Assembly: GCA_963726575.1 (NCBI GenBank)
Contig: CAVSCR010000003.1
Coordinates: 682,001 to 746,000, forward strand
Direction of reading: 5' to 3'
DNA: 64,000 nt
Origin: CAVSCR01 sp963726575
GTDB taxonomy: Bacteria > Actinomycetota > Actinomycetes > JAHEKZ01
Shown here: positions 8,723 through 21,935 of the stretch, piece by piece
How the letters are laid out: each line of letters starts with the position of its first letter
How positions within the stretch are numbered: the stretch's first letter is position 1
Notes under the pieces: model-generated
What the model was told of the DNA's origin: nothing
Databases searched by the model: none
Seen by the model: only the letters and a program-made list of their open reading frames with translations
Program-made: the position numbers and the translations under genes

Positions 8723-9246
8723 CCGGACGACCCGCCGACGACGCACGGAAGGTCCCGCGGGATGACACCTCGACCGCTGAGCTCGGCCAGTGCTTCGTCG
8801 CCGAACGGGTTGACGCCGGGGCCGCACGCCAGGGAGTGGGCCACCATCACGTGCAAGCACTTGACCCGGTCGGGCATCCCGCCTGCGGAGATCCCCGAGA
8901 TCTCGGCTACCTCGCCAAGCGCGGCGCGACGCGCGAGATAGTCGGCGTGCGCGGCGCGATAGGCAGTGGCGAGCGCGCCGTCGGAGGCCAACCGGCCTTG
9001 CATGCGGCGCATCAGCCCCTCCGCCTCGAGCGTGCTGACGGCCGAGGTGAGCGTCGGGCACGTCAGGTAGTACAGCGTCGGGAACGGTGCGCCGTCGGGC
9101 AGCCGGGGTGCCGTCACGACCACGTCCGGAAGGCCACACTCACACTGGTGGGCCACACCGGTGGCGCCGCGCAGGGTCCGCCCGAGTTGCTCCTCGACCA
9201 CAGCGACGTCGGCGGGTTCGAGCGGCTCTGCCACGTACTCGCTCAT
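8719..9246 (-). CDS. DUF501 family protein
   Basis: A 175-residue cytoplasmic protein of the actinobacterial DUF501 family (Rv1025 type). It has conserved HQCECGLPDVVVTAPRLPDG and TLYYLTCP segments near residues 35-70, and VKCLHVMVAHSLACG...NPFGDEAL near residues 130-155; the clustered Cys and His residues suggest metal or cofactor binding. Function is unknown. The ATG at 9246 is preferred over an ATG 33 bases upstream because it overlaps the FtsB stop (ATGA), matching the 4-base overlaps on both sides. It always travels with ftsB and ppx in actinobacteria, which hints at an envelope or stress role, but this is inference. Confidence 0.9.
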   Translation of the reverse strand: MSEYVAEPLEPADVAVVEEQLGRTLRGATGVAHQCECGLPDVVVTAPRLPDGAPFPTLYYLTCPTLTSAVSTLEAEGLMRRMQGRLASDGALATAYRAAHADYLARRAALGEVAEISGISAGGMPDRVKCLHVMVAHSLACGPGVNPFGDEALAELSGRGVIPRDLPCVVGGSSG

Positions 9247-9635
9247 CGCCCGCTGTCGGCTGCTTCGACGGAGTGCCACAACGTGTCGTACCAGGGGGTC
9301 GCCGGAAGCTCCGGCTGCCGCAGCTGAGGATCCCTCGCGCGCGCGACGTCGCCGGGTGACAGCACGACGTAACCGGTCTCGCCGGGGAACACGAAGTGCA
9401 GCCGCGCTCGCGCCTGGGCCTCGATGTAGGCCGGGTCCTGCCAGCGATCGCGTTGTGCCTGCAGCGAAGTGACACTGGCCTGCTGCCGATCGACGAGTGC
9501 TTGCAGCGACGCCAGCTGCGCCCGCTGTTGCACAAACTCCCGAACCGGGAAGGCCAACGTCATGACCAGCGCGGCGAGCACAAGCGCCAGCACCGCCGCC
9601 CGGGAGGTCAGCGAGCCACGAGTGCCGGATGCCAC
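9243..9635 (-). CDS. ftsB: Septum formation initiator, FtsB/DivIC family
   Basis: A 130-residue bitopic membrane protein of the divisome. It has a short cytoplasmic N-terminus, one transmembrane helix (AVLALVLAALVMTLAFPV, about residues 13-30), then a coiled coil (residues 33-65, with Leu and Gln heptads) and a periplasm-facing ending with the family-typical DPAYIEAQARARLHFVFPGE. It bridges FtsL and FtsQ and helps activate septal peptidoglycan synthesis. The GTG at 9635 is chosen because GGAGA lies 8 bases upstream, right at the enolase stop. Longer in-frame starts at 9653 and 9683 would overlap eno by 14-44 bases. Confidence 0.9.
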   Translation of the reverse strand: MASGTRGSLTSRAAVLALVLAALVMTLAFPVREFVQQRAQLASLQALVDRQQASVTSLQAQRDRWQDPAYIEAQARARLHFVFPGETGYVVLSPGDVARARDPQLRQPELPATPWYDTLWHSVEAADSGR

Positions 9636-9639
9636 GTCG

Positions 9640-10926
9640 TCAGTCTCCGAGACCGAACCGCGGAAACGCGTGAACTCCGGCATACGCGGCCGCGTCGTCG
9701 AGCTCCTGCTCGATCCGCAACAGCTGGTTGTACTTGGCCACCCGCTCGGATCGCGCGGGGGCGCCGGTCTTCATCTGGCCGCAGTTGGTCGCGACGGCGA
9801 GATCGGCGATCGTCGTGTCCTCGGTCTCTCCCGAGCGGTGGCTCATCATGCAGCGGTAGCCGTTGCTCTGCGCCAATGTGACGGCGTCCAGCGTCTCGGT
9901 CAGAGTGCCGATCTGGTTCACCTTGACCAACAACGCGTTCGCCACCATCTCGTCGATGCCACGCTGCAGCCGCTCGGGGTTGGTCACGAACACGTCGTCT
10001 CCGACGATCTGGGTCCGGCCGCCGAGGGCGTTGGTGACGTGGCTCCAGCCGGCCCAGTCGTCCTCCGCGATGGGGTCCTCGATCGACACCAGCGGGAACT
10101 CGGCGACGAGTCCCTCGTAGTAGCCGGTCATCCACTCCGCCGAGCGCGCCGCCCCCTCGAACTGGTAAGCGCCATCGCGATAGAACTCGCTCGCGGCGAC
10201 GTCCAGCGCCACTGCAACGTCGCGGCCGGACTCGAACCCCGCCCGCTCGATCGCGGTGACCAGGAGCTCGAGGGCCGCCTGGTTGGTAGGGAGGTTCGGC
10301 GCGAAGCCGCCTTCATCGCCCAGCCCGGTGCTCAGACCGCGTTCCTTGAGCACCGACTTCAGGCAGTGGTACGTCTCGGCGCCCCACCGCACCGCCTCGC
10401 TGAGCGTCGCAGCACCGATGGGCGCCACCATGAACTCCTGGATGTCCACGTCGGTGTCGGCATGCGCGCCACCATTGAGAACGTTCATCATCGGCACCGG
10501 CAGCAGGTGGGCGTTGGGACCACCGACGTAGCGGAACAGCGGGAGGTCGGCGCTCACGGCCGCCGCATGCGCGACCGCCAGCGAGACACCCAGGAGGGCG
10601 TTGGCCCCCAACCGTCCCTTGTTGAGCGTGCCGTCGAGGTCGAGCATCACCTGGTCGATCAGCCGCTGCTCGGACGCGTCGTAGCCGACCAGCTCGGGGC
10701 CGAGCTCGTCCTCGACCGCCAGCACCGCTCGCAGCACACCCTTGCCGCCGTACCGCTCGGCGTCACCGTCGCGCAGCTCCACCGCCTCGAAAGCCCCCGT
10801 AGAGGCCCCACTGGGCACCGCTGCGCGACCCACGCTGCCGTCGTCGAGTCCGACCTCCACCTCAACGGTCGGGTTGCCGCGCGAGTCGAGAATCTCGCGG
10901 GCGATGACGGCATCGATGCTCGCCAC
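9640..10926 (-). CDS. eno: Enolase
   Basis: A 428-residue glycolytic enzyme converting 2-phosphoglycerate to phosphoenolpyruvate. It shows the usual AREILDSRGNPTVEVEV opening, GASTG with the mobile-loop Ser, the FMVAP/GAE region, and the C-terminal signature SHRSGETEDTTIADLAVATN followed by GAPARSERVAKYNQLLRIE. Length matches the family. The GTG start at 10926 has GAGGAG 9 bases upstream; earlier in-frame codons encode low-complexity residues and are rejected. It is followed by ftsB with a 4-base gap, a typical actinobacterial arrangement. Confidence 0.97.
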   Translation of the reverse strand: MASIDAVIAREILDSRGNPTVEVEVGLDDGSVGRAAVPSGASTGAFEAVELRDGDAERYGGKGVLRAVLAVEDELGPELVGYDASEQRLIDQVMLDLDGTLNKGRLGANALLGVSLAVAHAAAVSADLPLFRYVGGPNAHLLPVPMMNVLNGGAHADTDVDIQEFMVAPIGAATLSEAVRWGAETYHCLKSVLKERGLSTGLGDEGGFAPNLPTNQAALELLVTAIERAGFESGRDVAVALDVAASEFYRDGAYQFEGAARSAEWMTGYYEGLVAEFPLVSIEDPIAEDDWAGWSHVTNALGGRTQIVGDDVFVTNPERLQRGIDEMVANALLVKVNQIGTLTETLDAVTLAQSNGYRCMMSHRSGETEDTTIADLAVATNCGQMKTGAPARSERVAKYNQLLRIEQELDDAAAYAGVHAFPRFGLGD

Positions 10927-10955
10927 GGGGTCGCTCCTCAGGGTTGCCGCCTGCC

Positions 10956-12260
10956 TCACATCACTGCCGGCGAGCGTACCTGCCGAATCTGGCCGACCTG
11001 GGCAAGCGGTCCGGCACGCGCGCCAGGCAGTTCCTCTGGTGTCGTCAGGTAGCTGCGACCCGCGGGACTGGTCCACTCACACGTCGCATCGGTTGCGAGA
11101 GACACCGACCAGCCACCGAACGTCTTCAGGCGATGGTGGCGTCGGCACAGCACCATGAGATTGCTCGCCGCCGTCGGTCCCGCGGGGAACGGGATGACGT
11201 GGTCGAGGTCGCCGTTCTTCGCCTGACGTCGACATCCCGGGAACCGACAGGTGCCATCGCGGGTCCTGATCAGACGCTGCATCGCGGCCGGCGGAACGTA
11301 GCGACTCGTACCCACGTCGAGGACCACACCGGACACCGGCTCGGTGACGATGCGCTGCACCGTCGCCTGACCGCCGATCAACTCGTAAAGCTCAGCACTT
11401 GTGATCGGGCCGTGCCCGACAAGTTGCGCCGGTTCCTCAGACTGTTCCAGGAGCGCCGACGCGGGTACCACCAACTGCAACCAGACCCTCGGCCGCTCTT
11501 GCGCCGCATCACCCAGGACAAGCTCGACCAATGCGTCGGCGCGACACTCGTCCATCGTTTGCCGCGACCGCACGGAGGAACTGTCCGCCTCGCTTTCCTG
11601 GCGCATCTCGCGCGCCCGAGCATCGATCTGCCGGTACACCGCCTGAGCAGCTGCCGCAGGGAGATCCGCCTGCAGGCAGGCCATGCCGTCGGTTTGCGGC
11701 CAGACGCGTACAGCGCGAGTTCGCACCGCCGCAGCCCTGCGCCGTTCCGCAGCGTCCGGATCGATCAGCAACACCGCGCGCAGCACCGTCGCCCGCAGCT
11801 GACCCGGAGTCTGGTTCTTCGCCCGCTCCATCACCCGCTGTTCGACGCTTTGACCGGCTTGGAGCGGAAGGCCTCGAACGGCCTCAGCGATCACACGCGC
11901 GCGGGGAAGGTCGATCTCACCGCACGCGAGCGCGCCTGAGGTCACGGGCAGCTCCGCGAGGTCGTTGGCCAGCGCCAGCCGGTCATCAGCGGTTGGCCGG
12001 GACCAGTTGAGCTCGGCGGAGACCTCGTCGACCACGAACTCCCCGGGCTGGGCACGCCCGTTCTCGACGGCCCTGCGCAGGTCGAGCGGATCGGGCCTCC
12101 GGGCGAACTCGGCCAAGGTCGCCAACTGACCGGCCTGAGCCCAGGAGATGAGCCGGTCCCAGCCGGAAAGCCGCTCGAGGAGCTCGTTGCGGCTGGCGCG
12201 CGAAGGCTCGAACCGGCGCAGCTCCTGCGCCAGCTCAGCCGCCTCGACCGATTCGAACAT
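10956..12260 (-). CDS. DUF222 / HNH endonuclease domain protein (13E12-like)
   Basis: A 434-residue protein. The N-terminal two-thirds is a helical DUF222 region, including SAELNWSRPTADDRL and LPRARVIAEAV. The C-terminal HNH nuclease has the zinc-finger start CRFPGCRR near residue 340, then DLDHVIPFPAGPTAASNLMVLCRRHHRLK near 353-382, with the catalytic His and the metal His residues intact. This is the 13E12 repeat family that is present in many copies in actinobacterial genomes; its role is uncertain and a link to mobile elements has been suggested. It lies between eno and an aminotransferase, outside the conserved core order, so it is probably an insertion. Confidence 0.88.
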   Translation of the reverse strand: MFESVEAAELAQELRRFEPSRASRNELLERLSGWDRLISWAQAGQLATLAEFARRPDPLDLRRAVENGRAQPGEFVVDEVSAELNWSRPTADDRLALANDLAELPVTSGALACGEIDLPRARVIAEAVRGLPLQAGQSVEQRVMERAKNQTPGQLRATVLRAVLLIDPDAAERRRAAAVRTRAVRVWPQTDGMACLQADLPAAAAQAVYRQIDARAREMRQESEADSSSVRSRQTMDECRADALVELVLGDAAQERPRVWLQLVVPASALLEQSEEPAQLVGHGPITSAELYELIGGQATVQRIVTEPVSGVVLDVGTSRYVPPAAMQRLIRTRDGTCRFPGCRRQAKNGDLDHVIPFPAGPTAASNLMVLCRRHHRLKTFGGWSVSLATDATCEWTSPAGRSYLTTPEELPGARAGPLAQVGQIRQVRSPAVM

Positions 12261-12443
12261 GTGTTCGAGCGTAGAGGCTCTCTTTCACGCTGCCCGGTCG
12301 GCCTGCACCGCCTGTGGACGAATTCGCACCGTCCCCGGTGCTGTGGACAAGCCAGCGGGTCATCCGCCGGTCACTCAGTCCAGGAGCAGCACGACGTGCT
12401 CCGGTCTCTGCCACGAGGATCTGACGTCGGACTCTGAATCACG

Positions 12444-13835
12444 TCACCCCATCGACACGGCGGCGATGAAGTCCGCGAATGCCGCCAGGTACTGATCCAC
12501 ATCTTTGGTGGTGTGGGCCACTGACACCGTCGGTCCAAGCCACCATCCCGACTCCCAGACGCCGCGGTTGGCGAGGAAGACGCGCGCCAGCGCCCGCAAC
12601 TCGGGATCGTCGGCATTGCGCGACTGCTCACCGTTGACCGGCGGCTCGGGACAGAAGAAGTAGCAGGCGTGTGCCCCGTGCTGCACGACACTCCACGGCA
12701 GTGCAGAGCCGGCGATGAGCTCGCGCAACCCCGTCGCGAGCTGCGCACCGAGCTGCGCCGTTCGCTCGAACGCGTCCGGTGTCAGCACCTGCGTCAGCGC
12801 CGCTGCGCCGGCCGCCATAGAGAGAGCGTTGGCGAACAATGTTCCACCGGTCGCCACCTCGTGGGCGGCTTCACCTGACACCGCCGAAGGCTTCTCGGCG
12901 GTGTCGAGGACCGACGAGACCTCGTCGGACATGCCGTACGCACCCAGTGGAACGCCAGCTGCGATGGCCTTGCCGATGGTCAGGAGGTCCGGCTGCAGGT
13001 TCCACTCGCGAGCCAACCCCGCATACGACGTGACCAGCGTATGGGTCTCGTCGATGGCGAGCAGTGTGCCGGTGTCGCGGGTCATCCGGCGCAACGCCTC
13101 GTGAAAACCGGGCTCGGGCAGGAGGAACCCGGCGTTGGTCATCGCCGGCTCGGCCATCACGACCGCGACCTGTCGGTCGGCCAGCGCCCGTTCCACAGCG
13201 GCGACGTCGTTGAACGCGACGATGCGCGTGGTCGCCGGAGCCGAGGCGGGGAGCCCCCCGTACTCGGGCACCACCTGGCCACCTTCCACCACGCTCAGCG
13301 TGGCGTCCACGTGCCCGTGATACTTCCCGTCGAACACCAGCACGTTGTCGCGACCGGTGGCAGCACGCGCCAACCTGACCACCTCCGTGTTCGCCTGGGT
13401 CGCCGACAAGGTGAACTGCCACTTCGGCATGCCGTAGCGCTGCGCCAGGTGTTCTGAGACGGTCACCGCGTCGGCGCTGGGCAGGAGGAACTGGTTGCCG
13501 CGCGCGATGCACGAGGACACCGCCTCGACGACGGCAGGATGCCCGTGGCCGCAGAACGCGCTCATGTCGGCCACGTAGAGGTCGAGGTACTCGTTCCCGT
13601 CGACGTCCCAGAAGCGCGCCCCGTCACCGTGGGAGACCCAGACCGGCGGATGGTCGTAGAGCTCCTCCATCCATGCCATGGGGACGCCGCGTGGCATCGT
13701 CGCTCGCGCCCGCTGCCACAGGGCCATCGACTGGGGTCGGTCGGCTACGAACTGTGCGCCCTCGACCTCAGCCAGAGCGGCGATGCGATGGCGGCTCACC
13801 CCACTCGCGGACCGGGCCTGCGACGGTTCGGTCAT
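12444..13835 (-). CDS. Class III aminotransferase, glutamate-1-semialdehyde aminomutase-like
   Basis: A 463-residue PLP enzyme of fold type I. It has the GNEYLDLYVADMSAFCGHGHP start region, the substrate/PLP segment around residues 140-200 (QANTEVVRLARAATGRD, FDGKYHGHVD), the Asp and neighbours in AIDETHTLV near 267, and the Schiff-base Lys in TIGKAIAAGVPLGAYG near 290. The GKYHGH motif is shared with HemL, but the whole sequence is not classical HemL and heme genes are absent nearby. The donor and acceptor are therefore unknown. It sits alone between the DUF222 gene and mazG; its upstream end is 9 bases from the mazG stop, so the two could be on one transcript. Confidence 0.82.
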   Translation of the reverse strand: MTEPSQARSASGVSRHRIAALAEVEGAQFVADRPQSMALWQRARATMPRGVPMAWMEELYDHPPVWVSHGDGARFWDVDGNEYLDLYVADMSAFCGHGHPAVVEAVSSCIARGNQFLLPSADAVTVSEHLAQRYGMPKWQFTLSATQANTEVVRLARAATGRDNVLVFDGKYHGHVDATLSVVEGGQVVPEYGGLPASAPATTRIVAFNDVAAVERALADRQVAVVMAEPAMTNAGFLLPEPGFHEALRRMTRDTGTLLAIDETHTLVTSYAGLAREWNLQPDLLTIGKAIAAGVPLGAYGMSDEVSSVLDTAEKPSAVSGEAAHEVATGGTLFANALSMAAGAAALTQVLTPDAFERTAQLGAQLATGLRELIAGSALPWSVVQHGAHACYFFCPEPPVNGEQSRNADDPELRALARVFLANRGVWESGWWLGPTVSVAHTTKDVDQYLAAFADFIAAVSMG

Positions 13836-13844
13836 GGCAGAACC

Positions 13845-14846
13845 CTAGGACGACTCCTGGCTCCGCACCTGTCCCGCGGCACCACGCGAGGCCTCCCGCA
13901 ACGCCGTCTCGGGGTCGATGCCGAGCCGCTGCGCCGCGGCCGCGATGCCGAGCAACAGCCCGCCCACCTCCTCGGCCGTCGTGGTCGGCGGCAGCTCGAC
14001 GTCGACGAGCTCGAGTTGGATCCCGGCTCGATCGGCGCGTCCCACGACCTTGGCCGCCCACGCCAGCGCAGGGAGACCCACCGGGATGCCGTCGAGCACC
14101 GACGTTCGTCCCTTCTCGTCCGCCTTGATGCGCTCCCAGTTGTCGGCCACGTACTGAGCGTCGGGGGCGTCGACGTCGCCGAACACGTGCGGATGGCGGT
14201 TCACGAGCTTGGTGACGATCCCGGCCGCGACGTCGTCGATCGACCACCCGCGGTCGGCGTCCTCCTCACCCAACCGCGCGTGGAACACGACCTGCAGCAG
14301 CAGGTCGCCGAGCTCCTCGAGCAGCGCCTCGCGGTCATCGGTCTCGATCGCCTCGAGCGTCTCGTGCGCCTCCTCCAGCAGATAGGGCGCCAACGACCGA
14401 TGCGTCTGTTCGGCATCCCAGGGACAACCACCCGGTGATCGCAGCCGGTCCATGACGGCGATCAGGTCGAGGAGGCGCGCGCCAGGCACGTCGTACGAGC
14501 CCGGCAGCACCTCGACCTCCGGTGCCTTCCCGACCGACGCCTTCTGCGCGAGTGCGGGTGCCAACGCAGAGATCATGGCGGCGTCTCCGTCGTCGGCCAC
14601 CAGCCAGACCACTGGCTGATCAACCGCAAGAGCGCGCTCGAGCAACTCGGCGGCGATCGCCGACGCGCTGCCCGACAGCGTGGCGACGACGTGTCCCTGG
14701 TCCTCCAGCACGCTTCGCACCTGCGGGCCCGGCGAAGCGGCCATGACGTCGCCGCGACGCAGCAGATCCCACGCGGCCGCCGTGAGCAGGCCAGGCGCTA
14801 CGCGGTGAGACGTGCTCAGCAGCACCAGGCGAGGGTCCGGATTCAC
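13845..14846 (-). CDS. mazG: Nucleoside triphosphate pyrophosphohydrolase MazG
   Basis: A 333-residue all-alpha NTP pyrophosphatase that cleans the nucleotide pool and can lower ppGpp. The MazG signature begins at RLRSPGGCPWDAEQTHRSL near residue 142. The metal-binding EEAHETLEAIE and EELGDLLLQVVFHARLGEE follow, then NRHPHVFGDV and WERIKADEKG. An N-terminal region of about 130 residues resembles the extra domain of mycobacterial MazG (Rv1021). The GTG at 14846 is used, because longer frames would overlap the SurA-like gene by about 70 bases. It sits between eno and mfd as in other actinobacteria. Confidence 0.92.
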   Translation of the reverse strand: MNPDPRLVLLSTSHRVAPGLLTAAAWDLLRRGDVMAASPGPQVRSVLEDQGHVVATLSGSASAIAAELLERALAVDQPVVWLVADDGDAAMISALAPALAQKASVGKAPEVEVLPGSYDVPGARLLDLIAVMDRLRSPGGCPWDAEQTHRSLAPYLLEEAHETLEAIETDDREALLEELGDLLLQVVFHARLGEEDADRGWSIDDVAAGIVTKLVNRHPHVFGDVDAPDAQYVADNWERIKADEKGRTSVLDGIPVGLPALAWAAKVVGRADRAGIQLELVDVELPPTTTAEEVGGLLLGIAAAAQRLGIDPETALREASRGAAGQVRSQESS

Positions 14847-14862
14847 GCGGTGGTCGGTTCGA

Positions 14863-15542
14863 TCAGGGGGTACCGGGGGCGGGGAGTCCGCCGAACCCGC
14901 CGCCGCCGGGGGTGACGATCGGCTGTCCATCGATCTTCGTGGCGGGCGTCGAGAGGCCGCTCGCCTCGGGACCGACGGTGCCGGTCTTGGAGTCCCACTG
15001 GCCGTAGCGAGGGTTCACGTGGACGCCGAGTCGAGTCGCGGTCTCGTCCACGGCCTGTAGCAGGGCTGCGTTCTGCTCGGTCGACGTGCCGTTGGGCAGC
15101 AACGCCTTGGGCAGCGCACGGCTGAGCAGGTAGAAGCGCACCAGCTCTGGGATCAGCTGCGGCGGCGTGCTGTTCTGCGCAGCGACCAGTTGGTCGAGCT
15201 TGTCCTTGCCACCGGCGGACTGGATCGCCTTGTCGAGGAACGACGAAACGTCCGCGTCGCTGACCGTGACGTGATGCTCGGCCGCGATCACCCCGAGCAC
15301 GCGCTGCGTGACCCAGGAACCCACGATGGCCTGGTTGATGCTGGCGATGTTGGGGGCGGCCTGCCCGGACTGGTTGACCAAGGAGACCACGTCGAGCGCC
15401 TGCTGGTTCAACGTGGCCTGGCTCAGGCTTTCGTTCCCGACGATCGCGGCTGAGCCCGCGCGGGCCGGCGTGCACCCGCTGAGGACCGCGACTCCAACGG
15501 CGGCCACGAGCAGCGGGGCGAGGCGGCGCAGTCTCGGCCGGG

Positions 15543-15546
<4 letters not shown>
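14863..15546 (-). CDS. SurA N-terminal domain lipoprotein
   Basis: A 227-residue probable lipoprotein. A basic N-terminus and hydrophobic core precede the lipobox LSGC with Cys25, followed by an extracytoplasmic SurA-N/trigger-factor-like helical domain (residues 35-170) and a Gly/Pro-rich end. It matches the LpqU/SurA-like protein found between mfd and mazG in actinobacteria. A chaperone role for secreted proteins is inferred from the fold; no PPIase domain is present. The ATG overlaps the mfd stop by 4 bases, so it is co-translated with mfd. Confidence 0.85.
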
Positions 15547-19142
<3,596 letters not shown>

Positions 19143-19199
19143 AGTTCCTCCCCGCCGTCGGCGAACATCCCCCTCGCACGGCCGTGGCGACAGCGCGAA

Positions 19200-19227
19200 G
19201 CCCCGGAAATCCAGTGGATCCCGGGGC
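19200..19227 (-). terminator. GC-rich hairpin between the secreted propeller gene and mfd
   Basis: Arms of 7 bp (GCCCCGG/CCGGGGC) continue into a further 4-bp ATCC/GGAT stem after a small internal loop and are closed by a 3-base loop. It lies 18 bases past the stop of the 833-residue secreted protein and upstream of mfd. There is no long T-run on either side, as is common for actinobacterial terminators, so the call rests on position and stem strength. Confidence 0.5.
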
Positions 19228-19245
19228 CTCGAGCCTACGCGCGCC

Positions 19246-21747
19246 CTACGGCGTCAGGACCAGCGCGGGGGCGTTCCAGTTCTGGCTGGAGTTGACCAGA
19301 TGAGCCGAGCCGGTCACCTGACCGTTGGCGAAGCCTACGGACATCAAGTTGCCGGTGTTCGCGTCGGCGAAGTAAAGCGTCGAGCCCGCGAGGAACATGC
19401 CGCGAACCCGCGTCGGGTCGAGCGTCGACACGTCACCGGAGACGGTGAACTGCGTTGCCCCGATCACACGGCTCTCGGGAGTGAACCAGCGCCAGTAGAG
19501 CTGTGTGCTGCCGGCCATCGTGTAGTACACCCGACCGGCGGTGCGGTCGTAGAAGGCACCGGTGATGTTGCTGGCATCGGTCGCGAAGGTGTTGCCGTAC
19601 AACGGCACGGTGGTCGCTGCGCCGAAGACGCCGTTGGTCAGGCTGCGCGCCTTCAATGTGCCATCGCGCCACGGCGTGTAGAGCACACCGTCGATCCACC
19701 ATCCGCCGCGCGCACCACTCCACGACTCGGTGCCGTTCTTCGTCGTGATCGCACCGGGAACTCCGGCGGCGCTCAGCGAGCGGCTGTCGACCTGATCGGC
19801 GATCGGGTTGCCCGTCGTCCCGGCCGGGACGTCTTTGTTGATCAGCTCGATGCCGTTGACCAAAGGGTTCTCCACCTCGTGCAAGAAGCCGACGTCGACG
19901 CTGCCGTCACTGGTGACCGAGTAGGACAACATGTGACCCACTCCGTTGCCGTACGCGGCCGTCAGGTCGAGGTTCGGCGTCACGACGCTGCCGTCCACCG
20001 AGATGTCGAAGATCCGGGCGCCTGTCGTGCCCGTGCACCCGCACTGGTTGGCCACGTAGAGCCGCACCTGCACGTGTGTCCCAGCCGGAACCGGGAACGA
20101 CCACGTCATCTCCGGGTCGCCGGCCGGGTCCCACCGCTCGGAGGAGAACAGCGCAGCCGGAGCCCCGTCGAAGGCGCCCTGCGGGACGCTGGCGTCCAGG
20201 CTCTGGATCGGCTGCCCGCTCCAGTCCGCGGAGTTGCTGCCACTGGTGCGCAGAGGGGAGTCGGCGGCCAGGTCGCCCTGCCAGTCGGGACCGTCGTCGA
20301 CGCTCAGCAGCATCGGCCCGCCGGCGTTGACGCGGTACAGCACAGAAGGATCAGCGGCCGAGCCCACACGGCCGAGCTGGTAGACGGTGCCCGGCAGCGT
20401 CGCCGTCGTGCGCGCCGGGAGCGTCTTGCCCCCGGCTAGGGGGAAGAACCCGAGCCGCTGGTGGGTCTCGCCACCCAGACGTGACGTGTCGTCGCCGATC
20501 CACAGCCCGGTGCTCGTGGGCAGCATGTCGAAGACGCCGACGCCGCGAGCCCGGCCGGGGTTCCACGAGAACGGCAGTCCCGTCATCGGGTCGAGCGCCG
20601 CGATCCCTTCGCGAGGTACCGCGCCGGGCCCCGGGGCGTCGCCTGCGTACGGGTTGTTGAGCCAGCGCATGTGACCGCCGATGTACACGACCGCGCCGGT
20701 GACGCTCACGGCGTAGGTGGTGTCGCCACCGGTGTAGTCGGTCCAGTACGGCTGCTGGCCGCCGGTGCTTCCGCTGGCCTGCCACCTCATGATCGTGTCG
20801 CAGCTGGAGTCCGAGCCGTGATACGCGCCGGTGGTCGACACCACGAAGTACGTGCCGTCAGGTGAGAAGTCCAGGTCGCGCATGTACGTGTTGAACACGC
20901 TGGCGCAGTAGGACGAGCTGTCCGGGTTGAGTCCGGGGTAGACGTCTGTGCTCCAGCCGCTCAGCGTCGCACTGGCACCGCTCGTGTCGAGCATGGCGAT
21001 CTGGCTGCGCGGTTGACCGTCCACGGACGCAAAGTTGCCGATGGCCACGAGCCGCGTTCCGTCTGGGCTGACGTCGAACTTGTCGACACTCGTCGTGCCA
21101 CCGTTGGCCACACCCGTGAAGTTCGAGTGGATCACGTTGGTGAGCGCACCGGTGAGAGCGTTGAGCGAGGCCATGCGCTGATGCGTGACGCCACCGACGC
21201 TCGCGAAGGCGCCGGAGAAGTAGAGCCGGGTCCCGACGACTTTGAGATCGCGAACTGGTCCGGTGATCGCGGGAGCGGCGAACCCGGCCGTGCGTTGTCC
21301 CGTGGCCAGGTCGATCTCGGTGAGTCGCTGCACGTTCTGTCCGTTGACGGACGTGAAGGCACCGCCGACGTAGACCGACTTTCCATCGGCAGAGGGCGCC
21401 ACCGCCGCCACGAACCCACCGGAGATCGTGGGTGCGAACGCGGTGTTGATGGCTCCGGTCGTGGCGTTGAACGCGAACAGGTTGCTCCGGTTGAGTACCG
21501 GCTTCCCGGTCCCCGGTGCCTGGACCTGGCTGAACGAACCGCCGGCCACGATCCAAGGGCCGATCTGGGTGAGCGCCTTGACGTTGCCCTGCAAGACGTT
21601 GGGCGTGTAGTCGGCCGGGTTGGCCGAGACCAGGGACGGCTGGCTGGCGCCGGCGTTGGCCACGGGCGGTAGCCCCAGCAGCAGCGCGGCCACGCCGACG
21701 GCCGCCAGAGCGACCGGACCCGACCGGCTGACAATGGTTGAACGCAT
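19246..21747 (-). CDS. Secreted beta-propeller protein with malectin-like domain
   Basis: An 833-residue exported protein. Residues 1-32 are a signal peptide ending near ANAGAS. Residues 45-470 contain repeated blades of the type GPWIVAGGSFSQV, VYVGGAFTSVNG and LYFSGAFASVGG, so this is a propeller. Residues 480-635 form a malectin-like carbohydrate-binding module (VNAGGP, FSSERWDP, VRLYVANQC, GIELIN). Residues 660-833 contain further propeller-like blades (GVLYTPWRDGTL, VYYTMAGSTQLYW). It is probably extracellular and glycan-binding, with no catalytic motif seen. The ATG at 21747 has GGGGAG 10 bases upstream. It is divergent from the exopolysaccharide operon, sharing its upstream region. Confidence 0.8.
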   Translation of the reverse strand: MRSTIVSRSGPVALAAVGVAALLLGLPPVANAGASQPSLVSANPADYTPNVLQGNVKALTQIGPWIVAGGSFSQVQAPGTGKPVLNRSNLFAFNATTGAINTAFAPTISGGFVAAVAPSADGKSVYVGGAFTSVNGQNVQRLTEIDLATGQRTAGFAAPAITGPVRDLKVVGTRLYFSGAFASVGGVTHQRMASLNALTGALTNVIHSNFTGVANGGTTSVDKFDVSPDGTRLVAIGNFASVDGQPRSQIAMLDTSGASATLSGWSTDVYPGLNPDSSSYCASVFNTYMRDLDFSPDGTYFVVSTTGAYHGSDSSCDTIMRWQASGSTGGQQPYWTDYTGGDTTYAVSVTGAVVYIGGHMRWLNNPYAGDAPGPGAVPREGIAALDPMTGLPFSWNPGRARGVGVFDMLPTSTGLWIGDDTSRLGGETHQRLGFFPLAGGKTLPARTTATLPGTVYQLGRVGSAADPSVLYRVNAGGPMLLSVDDGPDWQGDLAADSPLRTSGSNSADWSGQPIQSLDASVPQGAFDGAPAALFSSERWDPAGDPEMTWSFPVPAGTHVQVRLYVANQCGCTGTTGARIFDISVDGSVVTPNLDLTAAYGNGVGHMLSYSVTSDGSVDVGFLHEVENPLVNGIELINKDVPAGTTGNPIADQVDSRSLSAAGVPGAITTKNGTESWSGARGGWWIDGVLYTPWRDGTLKARSLTNGVFGAATTVPLYGNTFATDASNITGAFYDRTAGRVYYTMAGSTQLYWRWFTPESRVIGATQFTVSGDVSTLDPTRVRGMFLAGSTLYFADANTGNLMSVGFANGQVTGSAHLVNSSQNWNAPALVLTP

Positions 21748-21935
21748 GCCGAAACCACTCCCCTGAAGTTCGATCGCCCCCGGCCCGGTGGCCATCCTTG
21801 CTGGACGCGCTCGCGCCGACCTAATCGATCGGCGCAATTCACCGGTCCAGCGTCGCCTCGCTGCGCCGCGTACGCCCCCGGCTACCGAACGTCACCGAGC
21901 GGCTCCTTCACGGGCGAATCCGGAGGGTGACGCAC

